A stretch of 64,000 nt of DNA from Albimonas sp963816545 (lineage in GTDB: Bacteria > Pseudomonadota > Alphaproteobacteria > Rhodobacterales > Rhodobacteraceae): NCBI GenBank assembly GCA_963816545.1, contig CAWFLE010000007.1, forward strand, positions 992,001 through 1,056,000, in the 5' to 3' direction. A model generated the notes under the pieces. It worked only from the letters and a program-made list of their open reading frames with translations, was not told where the DNA came from and did not search any database. The position numbers and the translations under genes were made by a program. Each line of letters opens with the position of its first letter. Positions within the stretch are counted from its first letter, which is position 1. Positions 18,121 to 26,942 of this stretch are shown here, in pieces.

Positions 18121-19171
18121 TCACTCCCAGGGGTAGCCCTCGGACTTCACCGTCTGCTGCAGCTCGTCGATGCGGGAGGTGTAGTAGTCCCCGATCTCGG
18201 CCGCCGCGGGGTTCACAGAGACCGCGCTCTCCACATTGCTGGCGTAGGAGGGCTGGAGGGCGGCCTGCCACCTGGCGCGCTCGTCCTCGGTCAGATGGTG
18301 GATCTGCATCGGGTATTCCTCGTCCTTCTCCACGCGGGCGAAGGATTCCTCGTCGTACTGGATCTCGGCCTTGGCCAGGTCCTTCGTGAGCTGGGGGAGG
18401 CTGTCCTCGATCAACTGCCGGTGGGCGGCATCCATGTCGTTCCAGCGGTCGAGGTTGATGTAGTACATGTTCATGTGCTGCCCGAGGTCGAGCACGGTCA
18501 CATGGTCCGCCACCTCGTTCAGCTTGTAGGGGTAGAGCTGGCCCGGATAGGTCACCGCGCCGGAGATCGTGCCCTTCTCCAGCGAGGTGTAGGTCTCGGG
18601 CGAGCGGATGCGGGCCGGGTTCACGCCGATCCCCTCGTTCTTCGCGGCGAAGACCCAGTGGGAGGAGAGGCGCATCGTCTCGCCCTCCATGTCCTGCGGG
18701 GTCTTGTAGAACTTGTCCCCGATCATGATCGTAGAGTTAATCGAATGATTGGTCAGGAACTTGATGTTGTTCGAACTCGTCCTCGGCGGTGATGGAGGGG
18801 AACTTCTCCCGCGTATCGAGCCAGGCCTGGGACACCACGTAGGGGTTGCCGGTGCCGAAGGAGGTGGAGGACAGATACGTCAGCGGCATCTTCGAGCGGT
18901 CGTAGGCCGCGACCACGATCCCGATGTCGGCGAGGCCGGAGGCGATGGCCTCCAGGTTGTCGGCGAGCTTGGAGAGGGACTGCTGGTAGTAGAACTCCAC
19001 CTCCAGATCGCCGCCGGAGCGATCCTTCAGCATCTTCGCCCAGTCCTCGAACACGTGGGACTGCGGGGCCGTCGGCGGGGCCGAGGTGGTAAAGGTCAGC
19101 ATCTCGGCCAGGGCCGGCGTGGTAAAGATCAGGGCCGCGCCCAGAGCGGCGGCCGGGGTCGCGAAGCGCAT
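18121..19171 (-). CDS. TRAP transporter solute-binding protein (DctP family, one frameshift)
   Basis: A periplasmic binding protein of about 350 residues with a signal peptide ending TTPALAEM. The DctP fold shows in HVFEDWAKMLKDRSGGDLEV and YYQQSLSKLADNLEAIASGL, and in the second part NEGIGVNPARIRSPETY. The frame breaks near 18772, where an extra base follows EDEF; removing it gives NNIKFLTNHSINSTIMIGDK and joins both parts. ATG 19171 has a GGAGGAG site. The conserved ligand-binding Arg of DctP proteins, which salt-bridges a carboxylate, may be in PARIRSPE, so an organic acid ligand is likely. It is divergent from the IclR regulator. Confidence 0.9.
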
Positions 19172-19391
19172 GCGTCTCCTCCCGTCTGTTGTTCCGGCGC
19201 CCGCAGGCGCCGCGTTCCCAGCGCCGGAGCGACCCGTCAGGGCTGCCGGCGCACGAAAAGCTCCGCCTGCCGGCCTTCTGTCGGGACCGGATCTGACCGC
19301 GGAGCAAGTTAAGATTGTCACGCGCCGCTTGGCATTTCCATCGTCTTGCTGATATTCGGCATCATCCATGTGATAAGTCCGGGAGGCGGCG
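19172..19391. promoter_or_regulatory. Divergent control region between TRAP genes and iclR-type gene
   Basis: This 220-bp gap carries both divergent promoters. Its centre, about 19305-19385, is less GC-rich than its surroundings and contains the near-repeats GGCATTTCCATCG and GGCATCATCCATG, candidate binding sites for the IclR-type protein. No clear -35/-10 pair could be fixed, so exact promoters are not called. Confidence 0.4.
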
Positions 19392-20171
19392 ATGGCGGAA
19401 GAGCGGTATGGCGGGCTGGTGAAATCCGCCGTCCGGGTGATCGAGATCCTGGAGCTGTTCGAATCCGAGCGCCGGCCGCTGAAGGTGTCGGAGATCGTGG
19501 ACGGTCTGAAGCTGCCGCAATCCTCGGTGTCCACGCTGATGAAGACGCTGGCGGCGCAGGGCTATGTGGAGTTCGACGCGGAGACGCGGCGGTATGCGCC
19601 GGCCGCGCGGCTCGCCTTCCTGGGCCACTGGGCGCTGGGGGGGCCCGAGAGCGTGGAGCATGTGCAGGGGCTGATGCGCCTGCTGGCCGAGGAGACGGAG
19701 GAGTCGGTGCTGCTGGGCGGCCAGAAGGGCCTGTTCATGCAGTACCTCTCGATCATCGAGAGCCCGCACAACCTGCGCTTCTCGTTGCGGCCGGGGCTGG
19801 TGCGTCCGCTGCACGGGTCGGGCATCGGGATCATGCTGCTGACCCAGCGCACGGACGAGGAGATCCGCAGGGTCGTGCGCCGGCACCGGGCGGAATACGG
19901 GCGCGAGGACGGGTGGCCGGACGAGGAGCAGACGCTGGCCAACGTGCGCAAGGCGCGGGAGGACGGGATCTTCGAGACCTTCGGCATCGCCTCCCGCGAT
20001 GCCGGCACGATCTGCGCGCTGCTGCCGTTGCCGGGAACGGACCGGCGGCTGGGGATCGCGCTGGGCGGGCCGATCAGCCGGCTCGACGCGCACCGGGAGG
20101 AACTGCGGCGGGCGCTGCGGCGCGCGGTGGCGGGCTTCGCTCCGGGAAGCCCGGCGCAGGCGGCCGGCTGA
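19392..20171 (+). CDS. IclR-family transcriptional regulator
   Basis: A 259-residue regulator with an N-terminal winged helix (SAVRVIEILELFES to the recognition helix LPQSSVSTLMKTLAAQGYVE) and a C-terminal IclR effector domain (GSGIGIMLL, GIFETFGIASRDAGTICALLPL). IclR proteins bind small acids and often control the adjacent catabolic operon. It is divergent from the TRAP transporter, so it very likely regulates that operon and itself, and possibly the acyl-CoA cluster beyond. Confidence 0.92.
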   Translation: MAEERYGGLVKSAVRVIEILELFESERRPLKVSEIVDGLKLPQSSVSTLMKTLAAQGYVEFDAETRRYAPAARLAFLGHWALGGPESVEHVQGLMRLLAEETEESVLLGGQKGLFMQYLSIIESPHNLRFSLRPGLVRPLHGSGIGIMLLTQRTDEEIRRVVRRHRAEYGREDGWPDEEQTLANVRKAREDGIFETFGIASRDAGTICALLPLPGTDRRLGIALGGPISRLDAHREELRRALRRAVAGFAPGSPAQAAG

Positions 20172-20375
20172 GACGGGCGGAGCCACGCGATCCCCGACAT
20201 GAAGGAACGCGACCGCATCTTCGGACGTGACTGCCGCCGCAAACGCTGGCGTGACCGGAGATCGTTCACCTTCAGCGGGTGCGGAATGTTCCACCCGTTG
20301 GAGGGGGGCCCGCTCCGCGTTGGCGCCGTCGCCGCCGGAAGCCTGGCCCGGTGCGCGGGCGCCGGGGCCGAGCCG

Positions 20376-22077
20376 TCAGGCGCTTCTCGCGGCCTCCTCC
20401 TCCCATTCCTTCTTGGGCTTCTGGTCGTCGAGGGCGGAGTCCTGGCGCGGCGCCGGCCGGGGCTTGGCGTCGGGATCGGCGTGGCGGGACCAGCGCTCCG
20501 ACGTGGCGCGGCGCCAGCGGTCGGTCCAGGCGGGGTCCTCGCAGGTCCCGTCCACCAGGCAGCCGACGGGGAGGCGCGGATAGGCGAGGTCGCCCGTCAC
20601 CGTCTCCCCGTTCTTCTGGCGGAAGTTGAGGTGGTAGGGGCGCAGCTCCGACGGGCGCTCCAGCCCGGCTGCGCCGACCATGTGGCTGAGCGCCTTCATG
20701 GTGTTGCGGTGGAAGGTGGCCACGCGGACGGACTTGTCGCCCACATGGAGGGCGCGCTGGCGGACGTGGTCCTGCGTGGTCACGCCCGTGGGGCAGCGGT
20801 TGGTGTGGCAGGTCTGGGCCTGGATGCAGCCGATGGCGAACATGAAGCCGCGGGCGGAGTTGCACCAGTCCGCGCCCAGCGCCATCGCGCGCACGATGTC
20901 GAAGCCCGAGACGATCTTGCCCGCCGCGGCCACGCGGATGCGGTCGCGGAGCCCTGCCCCGCGGAGCGTGTTGTGCACGAAGGTCAGCCCCTCCAGCATC
21001 GGCATGCCGATGTGGTTGGCGAATTCCAGCGGCGCGGCGCCGGTGCCGCCCTCCTTCCCGTCCACCACGATGAAGTCGGGCATGATGCCCGTCTCCAGCA
21101 TGGCCTTGACCATGCACATGAACTCCCGCCGGTGGCCGATGCAGAGCTTGAAGCCCACGGGCTTGCCGCCCGAGAGGTCGCGGAGCTGCTGGATGAAGCC
21201 CATCATCTCCAGCGGCGTGCGGAAAGCGGAGTGGGTGGGGGGCGAGTTGCAGTCCTGGCCCATGGGAACGCCGCGGGCCTCGGCGATCTCGGGGGTGATC
21301 TTGGCTGCGAGCAGCATGCCGCCATGGCCCGGCTTGGCGCCCTGGGAGAGCTTGATCTCGATCATGCGCACATGTTCGAGGGACGCGGCCTCCTTGAACC
21401 GGACGGGGTCGAAAGTTCCGTCAGGCGTCGCGGCAGCCGAAATAGCCGGTGCCGACCTGGAACACGAGGTCCCCGCCCTGCCGGTGGTAGCGGGAGATGC
21501 CGCCCTCGCCCGTGTCATGCGCGAAGCCGCCCATCTTGGCGCCGAGGTTCAGCGCCGAGATGGCGTTGGCGGAGAGGGAGCCGAAGCTCATGCCCGAGAT
21601 GTTGTAGATCGAGGCGCTGTAGGGCTGCTTGCAGTTCGGGCCGCCGACGGTGATTCGGAAGTCCCGCTCGTCCAGATGGCGGGCGTCCACGGAGTGGTTG
21701 AGCCAGGAGAAGCCGGCCTCGTACACCTTCTCGCGGGTGCCGAAGGGGCGCGCGTCCTCCTGCCCCTTGGCGCGCTGGTACACGAGGCTCCGGGCCTCGC
21801 GGCTGAAGGGAAGCTCATCGGCATCGGATTCGATGAGGTACTGGCGGATCTCCGGCCGGACGCCCTCGAACAGCCAGCGCATGTGGCCGAGGATGGGGTA
21901 GTTGCGCAGGATGGCGTGGCGGGTCTGGATCATGTCCCGCACCCCGAGCGCCACCAGCAGGGCCGTGAGGACCGCGACCACGATCCCCACGTCACGCCAG
22001 GGTTGGGAGAGGATCGCGAGCAGGATAGCCCCCGCCATGACGGCGGCGGCGAGGATCAGGGGCGTGAAGCGCTTCAT
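20376..22077 (-). CDS. FMN-binding glutamate synthase-family protein (one frameshift)
   Basis: A protein of about 567 residues with two N-terminal membrane helices (FTPLILAAAVMAGAILLAIL and VGIVVAVLTALLVALGV) and a large FMN-binding domain like that of the glutamate synthase large subunit. Motifs include YNISGMSFGSLSANAISALN, IEIKLSQGAKPGHGG, VDGKEGGTGAAPLEF and the cysteine-bearing CHTNRCPTGVTTQD. The glutaminase domain of true GltB is absent, so it is not a full glutamate synthase; such stand-alone proteins have no settled function. An extra base near 21426 breaks the frame at GTGYFGCRD. It converges on the IclR gene. Confidence 0.87.
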
Positions 22078-22187
22078 GGCGGTCGGCTCTCCCTTCGGGC
22101 CGGGGCGCGGGGGCCCCGGCGGCCAGCGGCTTACCACCACCTGTTGACGAAACGTGGAACGTCATCCCGGGAGGCGGACCCCGGGCG

Positions 22188-23780
22188 TCAGGCGGACGCG
22201 GTCAGCGCCTTCAGAAGGTCAGGCTTCATCACCTTGCCGACCGCGTTGCGGGGAAGCTGGTCCACGATGCGCACTCCGGCAAGGCGTTGCAGCTTGCCGA
22301 GGCGTTCGTTGGCGTAGGCCAGCAGGTCGGCCTCGGCCGCCTTCGCGCCTGCGCGCAGGACCACGGCGGCCACGGGGGTCTCGCCCCATTCCGGGTGGGG
22401 GGCGCCGACGACGCCGGCCTCCAGAACGTCCGGGTGGCTGTGCAGCACCTCCTCGAGGTCGGTGGCGTAGATGTTGAAGCCGCCGGAGATGATCATGTCC
22501 TTCTTGCGCCCGACAATGAACAGGAACCCGTCCTCGTCGAGGCGCCCGAGGTCGCCCGTGCGGAAGTAAACCTCGCCGTTCTTCAGCTGGATCAGGGCCT
22601 TCTCGGTCAGGTCCGGGCGGCCGTGATAGCCCTTCATCACGGTGGGGGAGCGGCCGATGACCTCGCCGGTCTCGCCCTGTGGGAGGATGTTCCCGTCGTC
22701 GTCGATGACGTGTAGTTCGCCGCCCCCGTTGGGCTGGCCGACGGAGCCGGCCTTGTCGGGATGGGCCATGAGGTCGAGCGTGGTGCCGATGCCGCCTTCG
22801 GTCAGGCCGTAGAACTCCATCACGTTTCCGGGCCAGCGGCGGAGCATGTCCTGCTTGGTGGCGGCCGAGAGCGGCGCGGAGGTGACGGTGGTGAGCTGGA
22901 GGGCGCTCAGGTCGCGCTTGTCGAACTCCGGGTTGGCGAGCAGGCGGTAGATCAGCACCGGCACCAGCATGGTGTTGGTGATCCTCTCGCGCTCCACCGT
23001 CTCCAGCCAGTCGGCGGCGTCGAACTTGCGCTGCCAGGCGATGCAGCCGCCTCCCGCCATGCACACCAGCGAGGCGACCAGCGTGGTGTTGGAATAGAGC
23101 GGCGTCGAGAGGATCATGCGGGTGTCGGGGCCCACGCCCTTGTCCAGCATCCGCGGCCACTGGCGGGAGCGGAACAGGTGGTCATGCACGATCCCCTTGG
23201 GCACGCCGGTGGTGCCGGAGGAGTAGATGATGTTGAAGAGGTCATGCTCCTCGATCTTCGGCAGATCGCCGGGCGCGGGGTCGGGGTCGGCGGGGTCGAA
23301 GAGGGGCTCCCAGCCCTCGGCCTCGAAGTCGAGCGCGAGGCGGGAGAGGGCGCCTAGGCGGGGGTCGGAGGCGAGGATCGCCTCGGCCCGTTCGCGCGTC
23401 GCCTCGGAGGCGAGGAGGACGGGGGCGCCGCTGTCGGCGATCATGGTGGCGAGGGTGGCGTCGGCCGCCATCACCGGCATGGGCGCGACGCAGCCGCCCG
23501 CGGCGAGGCCCGCGAGATAGGCCGTGGCGTATTCCACCGGAGCGTTGGCGAAGATGGCGACCACGGCGCCGCGGGTCACGCCGTGGCGGATCAGCCGGGC
23601 GGCGGCGCGGTCCATGAGGCGGGCGGTCTCGCCCCAGGTCTGGGTGCGCTCGCCCTCGCGGTGGGCGGGGGCGTCGGGCCGCTCGGCGCCATGACGACGG
23701 GCGCGGTCGGGGAGCGGCTCGAAGCGGTGGTCGGGGACGTCGATCGGGCGGATCGAGAGGCGGGCGGCGTCTGCGGGCAT
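22188..23780 (-). CDS. Acyl-CoA synthetase (AMP-binding, class I adenylate-forming)
   Basis: A 530-residue AMP-dependent acid-CoA ligase. The ATP-binding loop is IIYSSGTTGVPKGIVHDH, the A5 motif EFYGLTEGG, the A7/A8 region YFRTGDLGRLDEDGFLFIVGR followed by KKDMIISGGFNIYATDLEEV, and the catalytic A10 lysine in PRNAVGKVMKPDL. It activates a carboxylic acid through an acyl-AMP. The substrate is unknown; malonyl-CoA decarboxylase lies further upstream on the same strand, but a dedicated malonyl-CoA synthetase identity is not supported by sequence read here. Confidence 0.92.
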   Translation of the reverse strand: MPADAARLSIRPIDVPDHRFEPLPDRARRHGAERPDAPAHREGERTQTWGETARLMDRAAARLIRHGVTRGAVVAIFANAPVEYATAYLAGLAAGGCVAPMPVMAADATLATMIADSGAPVLLASEATRERAEAILASDPRLGALSRLALDFEAEGWEPLFDPADPDPAPGDLPKIEEHDLFNIIYSSGTTGVPKGIVHDHLFRSRQWPRMLDKGVGPDTRMILSTPLYSNTTLVASLVCMAGGGCIAWQRKFDAADWLETVERERITNTMLVPVLIYRLLANPEFDKRDLSALQLTTVTSAPLSAATKQDMLRRWPGNVMEFYGLTEGGIGTTLDLMAHPDKAGSVGQPNGGGELHVIDDDGNILPQGETGEVIGRSPTVMKGYHGRPDLTEKALIQLKNGEVYFRTGDLGRLDEDGFLFIVGRKKDMIISGGFNIYATDLEEVLHSHPDVLEAGVVGAPHPEWGETPVAAVVLRAGAKAAEADLLAYANERLGKLQRLAGVRIVDQLPRNAVGKVMKPDLLKALTASA

Positions 23781-24147
23781 CTGGGGTCCGTTCCCTCGTG
23801 CGGCCGGGCGGGGCCGTCGGTTGCGTTTGGGCGCCATCCTAGGCGGTGGACCGGCGGAGGCAACCGGCGCCACCTGCCGCCCGCCAGGGGGCGGCGACGC
23901 GCAGCGGGGAACCGGGAGCGCCGGCGGGACGGGTCGGAGAGGCCGGGGCGCGGGAACAGGCGCCGCTTTGCCATGCCGCACGCCACCGGCGGCAGGGCGA
24001 GGCCGCCGAAGGGAGGCGGGGCTTTCGGTCGAACGCCCCCGCCTGCAAGCCCTCCGACCCTGCAAGCGTCCCTCTCCGCCCCTGAAAGCGGCATCTTCCT
24101 CCGGCCGTGCAAGCGCGTCCCCCTCCTGCCCTGCGGCGCCATGATGG
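23781..24147. other. 367-bp GC-rich gap without a gene
   Basis: The region upstream of the acyl-CoA synthetase start and downstream of the serine hydrolase stop shows no coding signature on either strand. It is extremely GC-rich and includes a GGCAACCGGC word also seen at 1879. The synthetase promoter should lie here, but no convincing -35/-10 pair was found. Confidence 0.45.
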
Positions 24148-25170
24148 CTAGGACGCCGCCTCGACCGCCGGGATGATGTCGCGCGCCAGCATGGCGTTGA
24201 GGTCCCCCACATAGCCGCCCGAGCGGGCGGGGCGCGTGGGGTCGGAGGTGACGGCGACCGTCAGCTCCAGCGACGGGACCACGTAGATCATCTGCCCGCC
24301 ATAGCCGCGGGCGTAGAACACGTCGTGCCCGCCCGCGCGTGAGATGAACCAGCCGTAGCCGTAGCTGTCCCCCGACCACGGCGAGCGGGTGCGCGGGGTC
24401 CAGGCGGCCTTCACCCAGCTCTCGGGCAGGACGCGGGCGCCGCCGAGGGTTCCGCCCTGCCGGTGCATCTCGCCGAAGCGGAGCATCGCGAGGGGGGAGA
24501 GGGCCATGTTGTTGCCGCCCATGTAGCGGCCCTGCGGGTCCTGCGTCCAGGGCGGGATGACGATGTCGAGCGGCGCGCCCAGCCACTCCCGGGCCAGCGC
24601 CAGCAGTGACCTGCCCGACGCCTCGGCAAGCGCGGCGCCGAGCACATGGTAGCTGCCGGTGGAGTAGAGCATCCGCTCGCCCGGTTCCGCCACGAAGGGC
24701 CGGGTGAGGGCGTCGCGGACCCAGTCCGGGCTCTCGACCCAGGCGCCGTAGTTGGGGCCGGAGGTGCGCTCCAGGCCCGCCTGCATGGTCAGCAGGTCCG
24801 CGACGGTGATCTCCCGCACCCGCGGGTCGGCGGCGGCGGGGATCAGGGCGGACGCGGCCTCGGCCAACCGCTGGGAGGGGCCTGCGAGGACGCCGCGGTC
24901 GATGGCGGCGCCGGTGAGGGCGGCCACCACGGTCTTGGAGACGGACTTCACGTTGACCGGCACGTCCGGGGCGGGGCCGCGCAAGGCTTCCGCCAGAACC
25001 GTCTCCCCGCGATGGGCGATGGCGAGGGCGTGGAGCTGGTCCAGTCCCCGGGCGCGGGAGAGGGCGGCGGAGAGGTCCGCGCGCGACGCCGCCCCGCAGG
25101 CGAGGCCGGGCGCGAGGGCGGCGGAGGCGAGCAGCGCGAGGGTCGCGCGTCGGGAAGGGCGCTGGGTCAT
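24148..25170 (-). CDS. Serine hydrolase, beta-lactamase/class C-like family
   Basis: A 340-residue exported serine hydrolase of the penicillin-binding-protein/beta-lactamase fold. The nucleophile motif SVSK is at residues 76-79, a Tyr motif is in LYSTGSYH, and the LLTMQAGLERTSGP segment is typical of esterase-like members. The N-terminus RPSRRATLALLASAALAPG resembles a twin-arginine signal peptide. No KTG box is evident near the C-terminus, where ARGYGGQMIYV occupies the place. It is more likely an esterase or peptidase-like enzyme than a true beta-lactamase. Confidence 0.85.
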   Translation of the reverse strand: MTQRPSRRATLALLASAALAPGLACGAASRADLSAALSRARGLDQLHALAIAHRGETVLAEALRGPAPDVPVNVKSVSKTVVAALTGAAIDRGVLAGPSQRLAEAASALIPAAADPRVREITVADLLTMQAGLERTSGPNYGAWVESPDWVRDALTRPFVAEPGERMLYSTGSYHVLGAALAEASGRSLLALAREWLGAPLDIVIPPWTQDPQGRYMGGNNMALSPLAMLRFGEMHRQGGTLGGARVLPESWVKAAWTPRTRSPWSGDSYGYGWFISRAGGHDVFYARGYGGQMIYVVPSLELTVAVTSDPTRPARSGGYVGDLNAMLARDIIPAVEAAS

Positions 25171-25520
25171 GGCGGGCGAGGTAGCGGGGCCTGCGGGCCT
25201 TTCCCAGCCCGCAGGCGCGCACGTTCCCGTCAGCGCGAAGGCGACGGCCCTTGCCCCCTCCCTCAGGCGGGAGGGAGGCGCCAGGGCCCACCTGCGGCGA
25301 AGGCCTGCGGCCGCTCCAACTCATGCGGAGGGGAACGGCGGGCCGCGGCCGAAGACGGCGTCCGGGATGCGCTCCGCACGCGCGGCGCCCTTCGGCGGAG
25401 CGCGTCCTCCGGTCCGGCGGACCGGCCAAGGAAAGCGCCGGCCCGGAACAGGGCGAGCCGCCGGCCCTCCCGCCCAAGCGCGCCCGCAGGGCGCCTCCGA
25501 ACGGCTGGGAGAACATCGCC
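25171..25520. other. 350-bp gap with hairpin and perfect palindrome
   Basis: No gene is supported. A large hairpin at 25247-25289 has an outer GGCCCT/AGGGCC stem and an inner CCTCCC/GGGAGG stem. A perfect 17-bp palindrome, CCGGTCCGGCGGACCGG, sits at 25409-25425. They lie between the malonyl-CoA decarboxylase stop and the serine hydrolase start and may end transcription of the first or control the second. Confidence 0.5.
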
Positions 25521-26867
25521 TCAGGCGGCGCGCTCGGTCGCCCTCAGCAGGCGGCGCACCGACGAGGACGCGGCGCGGGTTCCGTCCTTCAGGAACGCCT
25601 CCTGCCGCGCCTCGATCCGGTCGAGGTCGTAGAGGTAGTTCACCATCGCGCCCATGCCGGCGGAGAGGCCGCGCTCCGACAGGTCCGCCGGCCAGTGCAC
25701 CTGCTCCAGCGCCGCCCCGTTGCCGAGGTGAAAGCGCGCCACGGGGTCCAGCGGCAGGCCGGGCTTCCCTTCGGCCTCCAGCAGGTAGCGCGCCACGTTG
25801 CGCTGGACGCGGGGCGCGAGATCCTTGCGCGCCGCCTCGTCCGTGCGCCAGCCGCTTTCGTCGAGCCGGCGCTTGAGGTCGGCGGCGCGGCCCTGCGGGT
25901 CGGCCCCGGCCTCCGCGCCGAGCCAGGCCGCGAAGCCGGGGACGGGGGAGAGCGTGACGAAGGTCCGCAGGTTCGGAAGCTCCCGCGACAGCTCCTGCAC
26001 CACCTGCTTGATGAGGAAGTTGCCGAAGGAGACGCCGGCAAGCCCCCGCTGGCAGTTGGAGATGGAGTAGAAGACCGCGGTGTCCGCGTCCTCGGGCTCG
26101 ATGGCGCCCCCGCCCGCGAGCACCGGGCCAATGGCGCCGGGGATGCCGTCTGATAGCGCGACCTCCACGAACACCAGCGGCTCGTCTCCCGTGGCGGGGT
26201 GGAAGAAGGCGAAGCAACGCCGGTCGGGGGGGTCGAGCCTCCGGCGCAGGTCGTCCCAGTCCCGGATCTCGTGCACCGCCTCATAGGCCACGATCCTGTC
26301 GAGGATCGCGGCCGGCGTGTTCCAGTCGATCTCGCGCAGCACCAGGAACCCGCGGTTGAACCACGAGGCGAAGAGGTGGGCGAAGTCGACGTCGATGGGG
26401 CGGAGCGTCGGGTCCGCCTTCGAGGCCGCCAGCAGATCCTCGCGCATCCGCACAAGGGCGATGGTCCCGCCGGGGCAGTGGTTGAGCGCGCGCAGCAGCG
26501 CCTGGCGGCGCGGCTCCACCGCGCGGAAGAGGTCGGCGAAGGCGGCGGCGCGGGCGACGGGGTCGATGTCCGCGACCGCGTCCCAGGCGGCGAAGGCCTC
26601 GCGGACCGGGGCGGCCTCGGCCCCCCAGTCGTCGCGGAGCGCGCGGAAGAAGGCGCCCTTCTCCTCGGCCGAAAGCTCGGCGTAGGCGCTCAGGGCCTCG
26701 GCCGCGCGGGCGACGCGGGTGGCCTCCGCGGAGGGCTGCATGAGCGCGTCGCAGGCGGCGGCGAGCCGGCGGGGCGCGTCCCCGCGCCGGCGCGAGGCGG
26801 GCGCGCGGTCGTTGAGGCGCAGCGCCCCCAGCAGGTCCTGAACGAAATCGATGTTGAGGCTGGGCAT
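25521..26867 (-). CDS. Malonyl-CoA decarboxylase
   Basis: A 448-residue protein matching the MCD family, which converts malonyl-CoA to acetyl-CoA and CO2. The N-terminal helical domain (residues about 1-150) is followed by the GNAT-like catalytic domain with FLVLREIDWNTPAAILDRI, FFHPATGDEPLVFVEVAL, SISNCQRGLAGVSFGNFLIK and RFHLGNGAALEQVHW, which hold the conserved Ser and His. An AAGGAG site precedes ATG 26867. No other malonate-pathway gene (MatB, MatC) is adjacent, so its role could be malonate use or removal of stray malonyl-CoA. Confidence 0.93.
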   Translation of the reverse strand: MPSLNIDFVQDLLGALRLNDRAPASRRRGDAPRRLAAACDALMQPSAEATRVARAAEALSAYAELSAEEKGAFFRALRDDWGAEAAPVREAFAAWDAVADIDPVARAAAFADLFRAVEPRRQALLRALNHCPGGTIALVRMREDLLAASKADPTLRPIDVDFAHLFASWFNRGFLVLREIDWNTPAAILDRIVAYEAVHEIRDWDDLRRRLDPPDRRCFAFFHPATGDEPLVFVEVALSDGIPGAIGPVLAGGGAIEPEDADTAVFYSISNCQRGLAGVSFGNFLIKQVVQELSRELPNLRTFVTLSPVPGFAAWLGAEAGADPQGRAADLKRRLDESGWRTDEAARKDLAPRVQRNVARYLLEAEGKPGLPLDPVARFHLGNGAALEQVHWPADLSERGLSAGMGAMVNYLYDLDRIEARQEAFLKDGTRAASSSVRRLLRATERAA

Positions 26868-26942
26868 GGGGCGACTCCTTGGGGCCGACGCAAGAGGGCG
26901 TCAGGTTAGCGCAAGCGCGGCGGCCGTCGAAGGGCCGCGCGC

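Noticed and set aside
24148..25170. Antibiotic-resistance beta-lactamase
   Set aside because: The SxxK motif fits the fold, but no KTG box was found and the sequence resembles esterase-type members, so resistance is not claimed.
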